NCBI GenBank assembly: GCA_032622095.1
Contig: CP136069.1
Coordinates: 103,324,278 to 103,388,277 of the forward strand
DNA: 64,000 nt
Direction: 5' to 3'
Origin: Siphonodentalium dalli
Lineage: Eukaryota; Mollusca; Scaphopoda; Gadilida; Siphonodentaliidae
Positions 48,747-60,269 of the stretch are shown here, piece after piece. A program made the translations under genes and the position numbers. The notes under the pieces are model-generated. The model did not search any database. It saw only the letters and a program-made list of their open reading frames with translations, and was not told the DNA's origin. Numbering within the stretch: the first letter of the stretch is position 1; each line of letters begins with the position of its first letter.

Positions 48747-49863
48747 ATGGCAGGTAAGAATACAAGTGAGAAAATTAAAATGGATCAAGAAGAATTTGAA
48801 TCTATATTAAAAGGGTTTAGTAAAATGGGAGTAAAGCCAAAGGTAAGCAGCCCTGAAGAGTTAGAAGTGTGGTTAACAAATCAGAATGTTAAAACCGAGA
48901 ATGAAGGTGAGATAAATGAGCACATAGTTGTGCAACAACAATTGAGGTTGCCTACGTTTTCAGGTGAGAAGGGAGAGAGCTCCTTTGATTCTTGGAAATA
49001 TGAACTTGAGTGTTTGAGGCAGCAACGGATAAAGGAAGGTGAGTTACTTCAAGCAATTAGAAGGTCACTTAAGGGAAAGGCGGCCAGAACTTTAATCCGT
49101 CTTGGCCCACATGCCACTTCCTTAGAGGTAATTAAGAAACTTTCCAGTGTATTTGGTGCAGTGGAATCTAAGGAACATGTACTGGCCAAATTTTATAGTT
49201 CAAAGCAGAGGGATGATGAAGATATTGTTACATGGAGTTGTCGGTTGGAAGATACTTTAAATCAAGCCATGCAGACAATACACATTGATGACAGTGATGA
49301 AATGTTGAAGTGTATGCTGTGGACAGGTTTACGGCAGGAATTGAAAGACGTGAGTGCATTTCAGCTAGAAAAATCCAGATCATTTGAGGGATTGGTAGTA
49401 GAGCTGAGACGTATTGAAGCTGATCACCCTGTTACAAAGGATAAAGGGAAGGTTAGTATACATGTTCAGCAGACACATCATAAGCAGTCTTCTGACTTAG
49501 AAAAACTACAGAAACAAATTGAGTCATTAGCAACTGAAGTGAGACAGTTGAAGAACCGAGATACATGTAATTATCCAAATTACAATAGACAAGAAGGAAA
49601 CTATAACAGAGGGAATACCAGAGGTCGAGGAAGTTTTAGAGGTGGTAGCAATTATAGAGGTTATTCCAGAGGTAGGTCGTATGGTGGAAACCAAGAGAGG
49701 CCATATTCTTCCAACGTAAGTAGACAGAAAGAAAGTTCTTTCACAGGTTCAGGTACTACAGAAAGGGAGATAACTTGCTGGAATTGTCGTTTACCAGGAC
49801 ATGTGGCTTCTGGATGTAGGGTACCATCGTCTAAAACTGGTAACAAGCCTTTAAACGGGTAGG
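48747..49863 (+). CDS. Gag polyprotein of the Gypsy element
   Basis: 371 residues from ATG 48747. The capsid-like region has 'RLPTFSGEKGESSFDSWKYE', 'RRSLKGKAARTLIRLG' and 'LAKFYSSKQRDDEDIVTWSC', the standard pattern of Gypsy Gag capsids. It is followed by a coiled segment, an Arg/Gly/Tyr-rich nucleic-acid-binding stretch (residues about 290-325) and one CCHC zinc knuckle 'CWNCRLPGHVASGC'. The frame is intact. The protease follows in another frame, so a programmed shift at the gag end is possible. Confidence 0.88.
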
Positions 49864-50642
49864 GATTCATAATATAGAAACTCCGGGACTAAGTGGAGGC
49901 CCCACGGAGGTGACGGTTTTGATTAAAGGTGTAAGTTGTATGGCATTATTAGATACTGGAAGTACAGTAAGTACTATTCTATTCTACACATTTGAATCAT
50001 TTACAAATTGAACCACTTGATTCAATTGTAAACATAGAGTGTGCAAATGGTGAAAACCTGGGGTATCTAGGTTTCATTACATTGGACATTCAGATGCCTG
50101 ATTTATCAGGGACTGAGGTTCAGACTTGTGTGTTATTAGTTGTGCCTAATAATAAATACAATACCAAAGTACCATTGTTGCTGGGAACAAATGTTCTCAA
50201 CATACTAATGGATAAATGTAAGTTCCAAAATGGTGTGAGATTTTTACAAACAGCAAAACTTACTACGCCATGGTTTCTTACATTCCGATGTATATCACTT
50301 CGAGAGAAACAACTCCGACAGAACAATTTTCGAATTGGTGTCGTCAAGAGTGCGGAATCTCAGAAAATAGTGATACAACCCAACAAGCAGAGAGAAATAA
50401 CTTGTGTTATGGACAACAAGATTCCTTATTGTGATACATTGTGTTTATTGCAACCATACGAAGACGGCATCTTGTCAAAACAATTGGATGTTCCGCCATT
50501 AGTATTCAATTACAACACAGAAAAGAAGGTGTTCAGTGTTTGTTTCGCAAACATTTCTACAGAAACTGTGACAATTTCACCTAAAGCCATTGTTGCAGTA
50601 GCACAGCCAGTGAAGATAACAACAAAAGAGAAGAATAAATAG
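49857..50642 (+). pseudogene. Retropepsin-type aspartic protease and linker, frameshifted
   Basis: The frame just after gag reads 'VTVLIKGVSCMALLDTGSTV', containing the catalytic D-T-G of a retropepsin. It stops near 50010. The rest continues in a second frame (49992-50642): 'LQIEPLDSIVNIECANG', 'YLGFITLDIQ', 'VPLLLGTNVLN' (the Leu-Leu-Gly-Thr-Asn of the C-terminal half). A frameshift near 49985 therefore splits the protease. A TAG at 50640-50642 interrupts the same frame before RT. Confidence 0.78.
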
Positions 50643-53376
50643 AAGCATAAAGAGGATTTTGTCCTGAACAATATACAAGTTGAAGAATCGTTAGATGAAA
50701 ATCAGAAGAAAATAGCCGAAGATTTAATCAAAGAGTTTACAGATATATTTTCCAGTAGTGACACTGATATTGGATTTTCCAACAGAGTTGAACACAAGAT
50801 CGAGTTAACTGATGAGACTCCAGTCAAACAGCGTTATCGTAAAATACCGCCATCGATGATTGATGAAGTCAAAGATCACCTACAGCGTCTAATAACAGCC
50901 AAGGTTATCAGCCCTTCTCACAGCCCATGGGCGTCAAACATGGTTTTGGTACGGAAGAAGAATGGGGACATTAGGATGGCTTTCGATTATCGCTTACTAA
51001 ACAAAAGGACCATCAAAGATGCATATGCACTGCCACGGGTGGAGGATCTTCTGGATTGTCTTGCAAATTCAACGTATTTTTCCGTCTGTGACATGGCTAT
51101 GGGCTATCACCAGGTAGGGATGCATGAAGAACACAAAGACAGAACTGCGTTTACAGCAGGACCACTTGGACATTATTCGTTTAACCGTTTACCTTTCGGA
51201 TTATCAAATTCAGGTGCTACCTACCAGAGACTTATGGAACAGTGCCTGGAAGGATTAAACCTTAAGACCTGTGTGGTTTTTGTAGACGACGTAATTTCAT
51301 ATGCAGAAAATTTCAAAGAAGCGGTGTGCAGACTGCGTGGATTATTCCAAAGACTTCGAGAATGTGGATTAAAATTATCACCGAAGAAGTGCAAATTCTT
51401 CAAAAGGAAAGTTATTTATGTTGGACATTGTGTATCAGGCGAAGGCGTGGAACCAGATGGGAGTAAGATAGAGAAAGTGTTAGGGTGGCCTATACCAAAG
51501 ACCCCAGAAGAAGTTAGAAGGTTTCTAGGTTTTGCAGGATACTATAGGAAGTGTTCGTTAAAGATTTTGCCAGGATATCAAAGCCACTCACAGAACTTAT
51601 TCCACATGGGAACAACAAGAAAAGGAAAGGAAAGTGCAAGTCAGAATTCAAGGGGATATGGAAATGGGAGGAGGACCAACAGGAAGCGTTTGATACGTTA
51701 AAAGACAGGTTAACCAAATATCCAATACTGGGTTATCCAGACTTTTCGTTACCATTCGAATTGCATACAGATAGCTCTGCGGAAGGACTCAGCGCTATTT
51801 TGTACCAAGACCAGAATGGTGAAAAACGTGTCATCGCGTATGCCAGCCGAGGAGTGACGAAAAGTGAACGGAACTACCCAGCTCATAAACAAGAGTTCTT
51901 AGCACTTAAATGGGCTGTGGTGGACAATTTTCATGATTACCTTTATGGAAATCAGTTTGTAGTTCTAACGGACAACAACCCCATGACGTATGCATTAACT
52001 ACGGCAAAGATGGATGCTACCGGTCATCGGTGGTTGTCTGCCCTGGGTTCATACGATTTCGACATTCGATATCGACCGGGGCGGAACAACGCTGATGCTG
52101 ATGCGCTTTCAAGAATCCCTGGAAGTTCTCAGAGTGTCGAAACTGTAATTCCAGGAAATGTTGTTAAAGAAATTTGCAATGTTATACAGTTTCAAGGTGC
52201 TTATTGTGGAAGTTTATATTCATCAGGAGAAGTTGAAGATTTAAATTATTCCAATGTAGGGAGCGATATAGATGAAATGGGTCCAACAGAATGGAGGAGA
52301 TTACAAAGTGAAGATCCAATAATAGGACCTTTGATGATGCAAGTTCGTAAAGGATTCCAACCATGAAGAGAAGTCTTTCCAATGGGTAAAGAACACTCAG
52401 CTTTTCATCGACACTTTGATTCCTTGAAGATGGAGAGAGGCGTTTTGTACCGTGAAACAGATTTCAATGGAATTCAAAGAAAACAACTCATATTGCCAGC
52501 TGTTAAAGTAAATACGGCACTTACTGCTCTCCACAGCAACATCGGTCATCCAGGCAGGGACAGGACAATTTCGTTGCTGAAAGAAAGATTTTACTGGCCC
52601 GGAATAGATAGTACTGTTGAAGAATTTCTCAAGAACTGCCAAAGATGCGTGAGAAGAAAATCAGCAACAAATACTACAGCTCCATTGGTCTCAATAAAGA
52701 CAACTCAACCATTGGAACTTGTCTGTATGGATTTTCTCACATTAGAGCCATGCAAGGGAGGACTAAAGACGGTGTTGGTAGTGACTGACCACTTTACGAG
52801 ATATGCCCAAGCATATGTAACAAGAAATCAAACAGCAGAGACGACGGCTGAAGTCTTTTATAACAACTTTGTTGTTCATTATGGTTTACCACATCGAATA
52901 CATTCAGACCAGGGTGGTAACTTTGAATCAAATGTAATCAAACAGTTATGCAATCTTTGCGGAATGGAAAAGTCCAGAACCACGCCTTATCATCCACAAG
53001 GGAATGGAATGTGTGAGAGATTCAACAGAACCTTAATCAGCATGTTAGGAACATTAGAAAATGACCAGAAAGCAGATTGGAGAAAATACATAGGACCATT
53101 CGTACATGCATATAACTGTACTCGTCATGAAACAACTGGAATCTCACCATTTTTTTGATGTTCGGACGTCAACCAAAGATGGCCATAGATGCCGCATTTG
53201 GAATACGAGAAGATGAAGCAGGACAGTCGGTATCTGAATATATTATCCAGATGAGGAAGAGGATGTCCGAAGCAGTTGAAAGAGTAGCTGAATGTGTGGA
53301 GAAGAATCAATGAAGAAGTAAGAAGAACTACAATCATAAAGCACGAGATACCAAACTGGAGATTGGTGACAAAGTA
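50643..53376 (+). pseudogene. Pol: reverse transcriptase, RNase H, integrase
   Basis: RT (to about 51550): 'VKQRYRKIPPSMIDEVKDHL', 'SPWASNMVLVRKKNGDIR', 'YFSVCDMAMGYHQV' (first Asp), 'FGLSNSGATYQRLM', 'CVVFVDDVISYA' (Asp pair) and 'RRFLGFAGYYRK'. A frameshift near 51545 leads to RNase H (51551-52366): 'FELHTDSSAEGLSAIL', 'VLTDNNPMTYAL', 'GRNNADADALSR'. A stop at 52364-52366, then integrase (52382-53158): the zinc site H-H-C-C ('HSNIGHPGRDRT', 'CQRCVRR') and D,D,E ('VCMDFLTLE', 'SDQGGNFES', 'NGMCERFNRTL'). A one-base loss in a T-run near 53155 shifts the frame again; 53159-53376 is translatable in the next frame with a further TGA. All catalytic residues remain, so the damage is limited to indels and stops. 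Confidence 0.88.
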
Positions 53377-54087
53377 TTGGTGAGAATTCTTGCTTTCGAT
53401 GGACCACACAAATTAAGCGACAAGTATGACAAACCTATCTATACCATTATAGATCAACCAGTTAAAGACATTCCTGTATTTGTGGTAGAGACGGTAGAAG
53501 GGAAGAAGAAAACTATCCATAGAAACCATTTACTACCTGTAAATTGGACGGTCGAAGAGGAACAGAGTACTAAACCAGTACCTGCACCAAGGAATATAGT
53601 TACAAAGACTAAAAATCAAGTTATACCAGTGGATAGTGATATTTCCGACGAAGAGTTTGAAGAAGTATTTATTATTAAGGGTGCACCCAAGAAAACCCCA
53701 GATGTCGTTTTGATAACTGCGGGAGATGATTACGAATGTGGCGATGAGAGTCTACAAGACAGAGAGCCATCAGAGGAATTTTCTGTTGTAGACATTCAAC
53801 ACCCAGAACCGGAAGAGATCACACAGCAACCTCAAATAGAGATTGAATGTGAAGAAGTGATAGAAGCAAATCTACCATTGCCACAAGTAACGAAGAGAAA
53901 ATCCACCAGGACAAGGAAGAAACCATATGTGTTTCAAGGAGACTTTATTAACAACAGTACTGTGGAGATACCAGAGTCAGAGTTTATTTCCAGGTCAGTA
54001 TTGTTAAGGAATATATCAACCAAAGAAATTTGTGTGGACATGCCACCTTACATGTTAAGAGAACTGATGCGGACTATTATGCAGTGA
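53377..54087 (+). CDS. Integrase C-terminal region with acidic tail
   Basis: Open frame to TGA 54085-54087. Start: 'VRILAFDGPHKLSDKYDK', 'YTIIDQ', 'ETVEGKKKTIHRNHLLPV', which is the GPY/F-type module that ends many Gypsy integrases. It is followed by about 170 residues rich in Glu, Asp and Pro, a basic patch 'KRKSTRTRKKPY' and no chromodomain that I can recognise. It should be part of Pol; it appears separate only because of upstream frameshifts. Confidence 0.72.
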   Translation: MVRILAFDGPHKLSDKYDKPIYTIIDQPVKDIPVFVVETVEGKKKTIHRNHLLPVNWTVEEEQSTKPVPAPRNIVTKTKNQVIPVDSDISDEEFEEVFIIKGAPKKTPDVVLITAGDDYECGDESLQDREPSEEFSVVDIQHPEPEEITQQPQIEIECEEVIEANLPLPQVTKRKSTRTRKKPYVFQGDFINNSTVEIPESEFISRSVLLRNISTKEICVDMPPYMLRELMRTIMQ

Positions 54088-54748
54088 GACAGGGGAGAAA
54101 AGCAAATCATTGGGACCTAGTTGTATTTTATTTAGATATATTTTAATATATTAGTACAAATTCTATTGCCTGAATTTATTTCAGATAATGGAAAGTTATG
54201 ATTCACTTATGTAGTGAAAGTGAGCCAAATATGAATATTTGTCTTTTGCAGGTTGATACTATATTTTGAGGTCAACCAATCTTGTAAATAAGAGAAAACG
54301 GTGCCATTTTGTTGTTTTCTGCGTTGGCAAGAAGAAAACAAAAAAAGTATAAAATCAAGGAAATCAAGAAGAATTTTTTTTTTTTTTAAATTTTGTTGTA
54401 AAAATTTGATTTTGATTTTAAAAAAGGAAATAAAAAAATACTGGTTTCAGTGTTTGGGGTTATGATAATGTGGTATCTTAATTCCATATTTGATGTATAA
54501 CATTAATACTATTTACTTTGCAGATAAATGGTATAGGAAACAGTGTTAATGCAAACATAATATTGTGTAGAATATAACAGTGTATATCGGTACGTTAATA
54601 CTCCATTTAATAGGCTATGTTATATTTTCAGCTAAGTAGCTTGGACGTAAGGTCTAAGTATATATATATTGAGGCAAAAGTAATTATTTGCTACTATTTA
54701 TAACAAGTATACATTCTTGTTTAAAATGTCAAGGATGCCATTTCTTTG
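54088..54748 (+). other. 3' untranslated region of the Gypsy element
   Basis: AT-rich, with a T12-type run near 54375 and no ORF. Confidence 0.5.
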
Positions 54749-54760
54749 AAGAGAGGGGAG
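54749..54760 (+). promoter_or_regulatory. Polypurine tract
   Basis: 'gaagagaggggag' runs to two bases before the 3' LTR start at 54763. This is the expected plus-strand primer site. Confidence 0.75.
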
Positions 54761-54762
54761 TA

Positions 54763-55519
54763 TGTGGTGGAGGTGTTTTCCACTTTATTAGTTAAAAGCA
54801 CAGCACTGGCATGTTGGGAGTTAAATGTTAGGTAATAACAAGCGAAGCCGTGACTGGAGTAATCATTGACAAATCATTCCATGCACTCATCAAACAATCT
54901 AGGTGAACTAGATATTGTAACTTCTCATTGGTCCGTCACGCTGGCGATAGTCTGGGTTCACTGGAGGCGAACTAAAGTCGTTCTCTTTTCTCAAAAGCAT
55001 TGCGCGTATAAAGACGTGCTTTGCCATCTTGCATTTACATGTATGCATGCTGTTTGGTTCGGCAGTTTATTGAGAACCTGAATGTTATAAACATGAGAAG
55101 TATTCTGTTTTTGTCTACACGATGAGGTGAATATTTGTCCGATGGATTCGTTATTTTGTCTTCCGATTTCTCTTGTAGTAAAGTCATATACTTTTATCTA
55201 AATTTATTGTCAGTTTACTTTCATCAGCTATTATATAGTAAACTATCTAGGCACGTGGTGTTTCAGTAAAGTTAATTGGATTTGCTAATAACTCAGCAGT
55301 AACAAATATCTGGGTCTTAACCCATTCCAGTATTCATGTAAATATATGGATAAATCACGCATGTGATTTATTATACATTTAGCAGATCTAAGTGAATTTG
55401 CGATTTGCGTGATATGCTATGAGCTATATTATGACAATTGTTTGTACATAACCATTTAATGTTTCAGAGCATTCACTATCCATCTATGATAGACTATAGT
55501 CTTGAAAATGATCAATCTG
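54763..55519 (+). repeat. 3' LTR, truncated
   Basis: Matches the first 755 bp of the 5' LTR and then stops after 'gatcaatctg'. The following sequence is unrelated to the remaining 300 bp of the 5' LTR. Confidence 0.82.
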
Positions 55520-57371
55520 CGGCGTTTACAGCAGGTTTACAGTACGATCCTACTTTGAAATGCGGTCTGCTCATACCACTGTCAGGCTGGCGTTTGATTT
55601 GAGTTGAAAAAGTATCAAAATACGAGTAACGCACAGTGGAAGCGCGGAAAATTGTCAGAAATTTTCAATCTGTTAAAAAAAGATAACCAATGTCAGAAAT
55701 GGCAACGCGCTCAAGATCATATATTATAAACCCAAGAATGTAATTTGTAGAATATAAAATATATTGGTTTTGCGAATAAGCAGCTCAGAATTCCGTTAAA
55801 TAACGATTACAACCGCACCTAATTAACGAACCGGTGGCCGACTCGACCGACTCGACCGTCTCCGACCACAACACCCAGTGGGCTGCAGAAATTTCTTTCA
55901 TTTGTAATTGACATATAGTTTATCACAAACCAAAAATCAACATTAATCAACGTTGATTAACACAATAAACGAAATTGAATTTCCCCAACTACATGCACCT
56001 TTTACGGGACTCGGCCTCCAGCTCGCAGTTTGACTTTTAATCATCCAAAAAATTCCCATTCTATAAATAAAACTAATAAAACACCCATTGATAATGTCAG
56101 CCCGAACGCGAAACAGCAGGAACATAATTTGCGTGCCCGCCCGAAGGGCGGCACGAGGACGGTGGTGGGCTCATTCGAAGATCGCCCTTACAGTCTTGAA
56201 TCTTCTTTGGTATTTTATCTTCGACAGTCAGGCCGCGGATCGGGTGGAGAAGTCTTGAGGTCGGGATCGGTCAGCGTCGTAGGTGTCTTGAGTCTTGTCT
56301 TGAATCTTCACTTGGTCTTTGCCTTGTACTTTTGCCTTGATCTATGCCTTGATCTTTGCATTGACCTTCGCCTTTGCCTTGTCTCGGCATCTTGGAAAAT
56401 GCGGGACGATCCAGCGATGATGCTGGATTGCGCATTTTCAGTTGGTTGTCCACGCCCGGGACCTTCCAATGGAGGCATTGGATTGCGGGCTGCGTGTTCT
56501 CTTCTGTTACCGCCCGGGACGGTCCAATACACCTTATTGGACTGCGGGTCTTTTCTGGAGCGGGATACGAACGCGAAACGAGAAACTCCCCACCAGTTAT
56601 ACATGCGGCGCGCGTGACAAGCTATGCTCCTATCCCGCTTATCACGTTTTCATCGCGCTCTTTGTACGACCCATTGCGTTCCTGCTTTGTCAAGTCTCAC
56701 GCTCTCACACGCTCTTATTCCGTTTCCTCCACGCCGTAAATGCTCTTAATGCGTTCAAGTCGTTGTCATTGTGTTGTTAGTACGCTTTGAGCTGTCATGG
56801 CGACGGTACTACGCCTGGTCAGAACGCCGAACCTCTGCATTTGTTTTGTGCATGCACAAAACAAGCGCGGCGCTCTGGCACTCTGGGGCGATCACGGAGA
56901 CCCTCTCCCGTCCTAGCCAGTGTCCACTGCGTCACCAATACGTTCTTGTATACCTTACTGCGCTTTGCTTGGCGCTTTGATTATTTTTCAGCACAATGCA
57001 AACGCCGGTGTGATCGCAGCGGAGTGTGACAGTAGATTAATCGGACAGCTAATCTATTGCGGAGTGTTGGGTATTTTACCCACAACCTAAAAACTGACTA
57101 TGACTGGAGAACGCAGGAGGCGCTATCTATACTCTCCGCGCCCGCGCAGAGAACGTTTTGCGAACTTATTGAGAACGTACTAGCATCACAATGACAGCGA
57201 CTTGAACGCACTAAGAGCGTGAGACTTGACAAAGTAGGAACGCAATAGGAGCATACTTTGTTTTTAAAGTTTGACAATTTTCGACAGTTTTCGGCGCTCC
57301 TCCTGCGTGTTACTCATATTTTGGTACTTTTGCAGCGCAGTGAGAGCGCCGGCCTGAGTGTGACAGGGGTT
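55520..57371. repeat. Right arm of the TIR element: GC-rich nested inverted repeats
   Basis: Holds a diverged copy of the TIR word near 55575 ('ctgtcaggctggcgttt', 'aaaagtatcaaaa'), a hairpin at 56132-56153 ('gcccgcccgaagggcgg'), an array at 56282-56555 (separate entry) and an inverted pair 56660-56780 against 57186-57252 ('acttgaacgca', 'gagcgtgagacttgacaaag'). No protein domain was recognised in its ORFs. Confidence 0.55.
56282..56555 (+). repeat. Two adjacent short arrays
   Basis: 56282-56388 is a degenerate array of 6-12 bp words of 'ttgccttgatc' type. 56400-56555 has three units of about 60 bp, each with 'c(c/g)gggac..tccaa' and then 'attgga(t/c)tgcg(g)', so each unit can fold on itself ('tccaat' with 'attgga'). 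Confidence 0.65.
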
Positions 57372-57639
57372 TAATGTAAATGCAGATACCATATTGAAAT
57401 TCTGGAAAGTTAGGGGTTAATATCGCCACACTTCCCGCACTGTTTTGGTCTCTAAAATCCCACCTGAACACCATGCGGCCGGTTTGGGCTGATCCGGATC
57501 CTAGCAGTTCCAGACGGTTTTTAGTCATGACACCCTGTCAATATATTTGGGCTGGTATTATGCGATTCGTGGCTGGATTAATATGATTCCATGTGATAAC
57601 AAAGAGAAGTAATATTAATTTCGGGCTAACATTTACTCC
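57372..57639. other. Host flank of the TIR element
   Basis: Continues the tandem-duplicated host sequence (57391-57441 resembles 44962-45010). No gene. Confidence 0.5.
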
Positions 57640-57875
57640 GTGATGCCCAGTCCGTTGTTTTTCTCTGAAAAATTCAATATGTGCAAGTAAACCCCACAGT
57701 GGTTGAGCGCGGTCAAATCTCTTTATTGGATAATCAAGATATGCTGCGGCGATGTCTTCACATGTATCGACGACCATAGACAGCTTCATATTGAGCTTTG
57801 CCCTGTTAAAATACCTGGACAAAAACCCAGTTGGTGAATAACACCACAGGAGTATCAAGCTGTGGAAATAACCCT
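57640..57875 (-). repeat. 0.24-kb dispersed repeat, copy 1
   Basis: Matches 60270-60515 over its length: 'ctctgaaaaattcaat.tgtg', 'caagtaaaccccaca.tgg', 'atatgctgcgg.gatgtctt', 'gagtatcaagctgtggaaa'. Better read on the minus strand, because the other copy has a TATA motif there. This copy lacks it. Confidence 0.75.
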
Positions 57876-60269
57876 TTCTTTATACTGTGTATTTATTGAT
57901 GAATAGTTCCGTTAGTAAATGTTCAGATATTACAACAAACGACGATAGTTTTTATTGAACCTAATTATCTGAACATTTTCCTCCAATGAATGTGAGTTCT
58001 TCTACACTAGTATTATCTTTTCGTCGGTCTGCCGTCTGCTCTTTTTTCATGAACACCCCTTCAAATTAATAATATACCATTCCAACATATCTCCATTTAG
58101 TAAAGAAAAGTTAAAGTGGCGTAGATGTGCCTTATTTCAGCACTGTTGGTCATATGTTTTACGATTACGAAACCTAAATTTACGATAAACGAAGATACAA
58201 ACCAATAGATACATTAAAAAGGTGGAGCACTCAACTAGTGCTAGCATCGATATATTTTCTGGGATTGAACCGAGTGGTGTAAAAGATGTGAAGGAAGGTT
58301 TGCTGTTTTTGTTTGTTTGTTTTTGTTTTTGCATTAGGCATTTTCGGGGACCCACCACCCTCAAACCTGCGAAACAAATATTTGTTTTACTCCAAATGTC
58401 CCGGTGGAAGAAACATTTTCAAATCCGAACATGAAAACTGTCTATAACATGTAAATTATTCAGGCAAAGATTTGTTGTTATTAATTCATGTTTTTAAGGC
58501 CCATGGTCAGACAGATTGGAGAACATTTTTAAATTAGAACTTGAAATCTTCAAAATCCTAGAATCTAAACTGGCCTAAAGCTTTCCAAGTGTTGGAAATT
58601 TCCAACCTGACACTATAATATATGATTGGAAAATGTCCAACTAATTGCCATTTCCGTCGATAGTTTTGACAACAATTAGGAAAATATGTGATTGTCAAAC
58701 CAACAAATTCCTCGCCAATTAATAATTACCCCTCCATCCGTCTTGTCACCACACCTGTGTCTCTGTTACGATAGTCGTTTTGTGTGTCGTTTTATTCGAT
58801 GTTCTAGACTCGCGACAAGAGTCTCCACCAAAGAGCCCCTTGTGTATTCTTAAAGAATACTCGTGGGCGTTTAAGACCACCCGTGTTGCACAAATACTTG
58901 AGCATTCTGCCAAATAATAGCCATATCAGGACAAAGGGACAACAAGCAGGTTGGTTTAACTTAAGTTTTATGGTTGTGTCCTTTTTAAAATAATTCTGTT
59001 TCAAGCAGGATATGACATGGTGCACGCAATAACGCCTGTCGGGTCTGTTCTACTAAATTCTATTACAAATAAATCCTGTTTTCTAAGTCAATATGAAGTG
59101 TTATCGACCACGAGAAGGCATTGTCTTGGTGTAGCTATGGTCTTGTTTTCTTAACATGCACCTTGTGGCACGTGAACTGACATTTTCGCGCGCCGAAATA
59201 ACTTTATCCCTGGTTCGTGTCAAGTGTAGTTTGGAGTCATTCTCAACGACTTCGCTAGCGAAGCGGAAAAGGCAGAGTCGTTGAGAATGGTGTACATTAT
59301 TTCACCCAAAAGAGATCTATGTTGTAGGGAAATGTAGCTGTTAATATGATACCAACCAAAATTGTATGTGTTTGGTTTACAATTACGAGTAAACGTTAGC
59401 CCAGATACCTGTCAAATTAATAATGGGTTTGTTGCTTATTCGATATAGATCATACCGAAGCCCATCAGACCAGTCCCAAGGCCGAGTCCGAGCCGACTCC
59501 AAATAAAATGTGTAAGCGGGGTGTTATGTAGCGTTTTCTCAATTGTTTCTCAATGCATATGAATAGGTTTTTAATGAATACATAAACGTTTTGAATTTAA
59601 AAAAAAAAAATCATAAATTTATCATTTATCATTAATTCAAAAAATATACCACAAAAGCTGCGTTACAACCATGAATATATCATGTATACAAATTGGGGCA
59701 AAAAGTAATGGATTTACTTTTAAAAATAAATCTCCAAGTGTACGACAGGGCTATCCGCAGCCAACTTTTACCTGGACAGAACCCAAAACGACAGCAGCTA
59801 GTTAAATAAATGTCCCACACAAAAATCCATTCGCCCACTATTCACCATTTTAAATTATAGCGCACAACGGGGCGATATATAGTAGGGGAAAACTTCGCTT
59901 ACCCTGTGTCAATAGATTTCACATGGACATGTTCATGAAGGAATTTTGATTAGAAACCAATTATCACATTAAACGCTGGCTGTAGAATGTCACCATTAGA
60001 ATCATTTCAACCTATATTTGGTCATTGTCGAAATTGTTTTCCAAAGTTGAGAGGGTGAAGCACCCCACCCCTGTCACCATGCACATCCATGTTTATACAT
60101 ATGCGTACGTATTGGGAATTTAAAGAAAAAACATTAGCAATAAATTGTTTGTAAGACGACTCAAATGGCATAACGGTAACATCAGTTAACTCTTTCTCAC
60201 GGATAAGAAAAAGGTATGTGGTCACCAATACTTGATCTGGCAACTACGACTAAATTTCTTATCTCAGCG
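57876..60269. other. Non-coding stretch with a strong hairpin
   Basis: 59238-59289: two perfect 14-bp arms ('cattctcaacgact' and reverse complement) around a loop that contains a second small palindrome ('cttcgctagcgaag'). No gene recognised; short ORFs lack motifs. Confidence 0.45.

Larger units (their letters stand above)
45752..55519 (+). mobile_element. Ty3/Gypsy LTR retrotransposon, disabled
   Basis: Order: 5' LTR, PBS, 1.9-kb leader, gag with CCHC knuckle, protease, RT, RNase H, integrase, C-terminal GPY-like region, polypurine tract, truncated 3' LTR. Integrase lies after RNase H, the Ty3/Gypsy order. No envelope-like ORF. Near-identical LTRs suggest recent insertion, yet gag-pol has several frameshifts and stops. 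The 3' LTR lacks its last 300 bp, so no target duplication can be checked. Confidence 0.88.
45213..57374. mobile_element. 12.2-kb nested TIR element, TAA target duplication, carrying a Gypsy retrotransposon
   Basis: Left end 'agcccctgtcacactcagg' at 45216; the right end (57371 read backwards) is 'aacccctgtcacactcagg'. The TIR match runs about 48 bp ('ccggcgctctca.tgcgctgcaaaagta'). TAA flanks both ends (45213-45215 and 57372-57374), and the flanks are homologous to a neighbouring uninterrupted copy. A 3-bp TAA duplication suits the PIF/Harbinger superfamily. Beyond the TIR, a second inverted pair exists: 45360-45445 against 56790-56875 (shared 'tgcatgcacaaaacaagcg'). Most of the interior is the LTR retrotransposon at 45752-55519; no Harbinger transposase was seen. 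Confidence 0.72.

Noticed and set aside
56030-56780. Several overlapping ORFs of 100-195 codons
   Set aside because: They lie in GC-rich repeats, overlap in several frames on both strands and show no domain.
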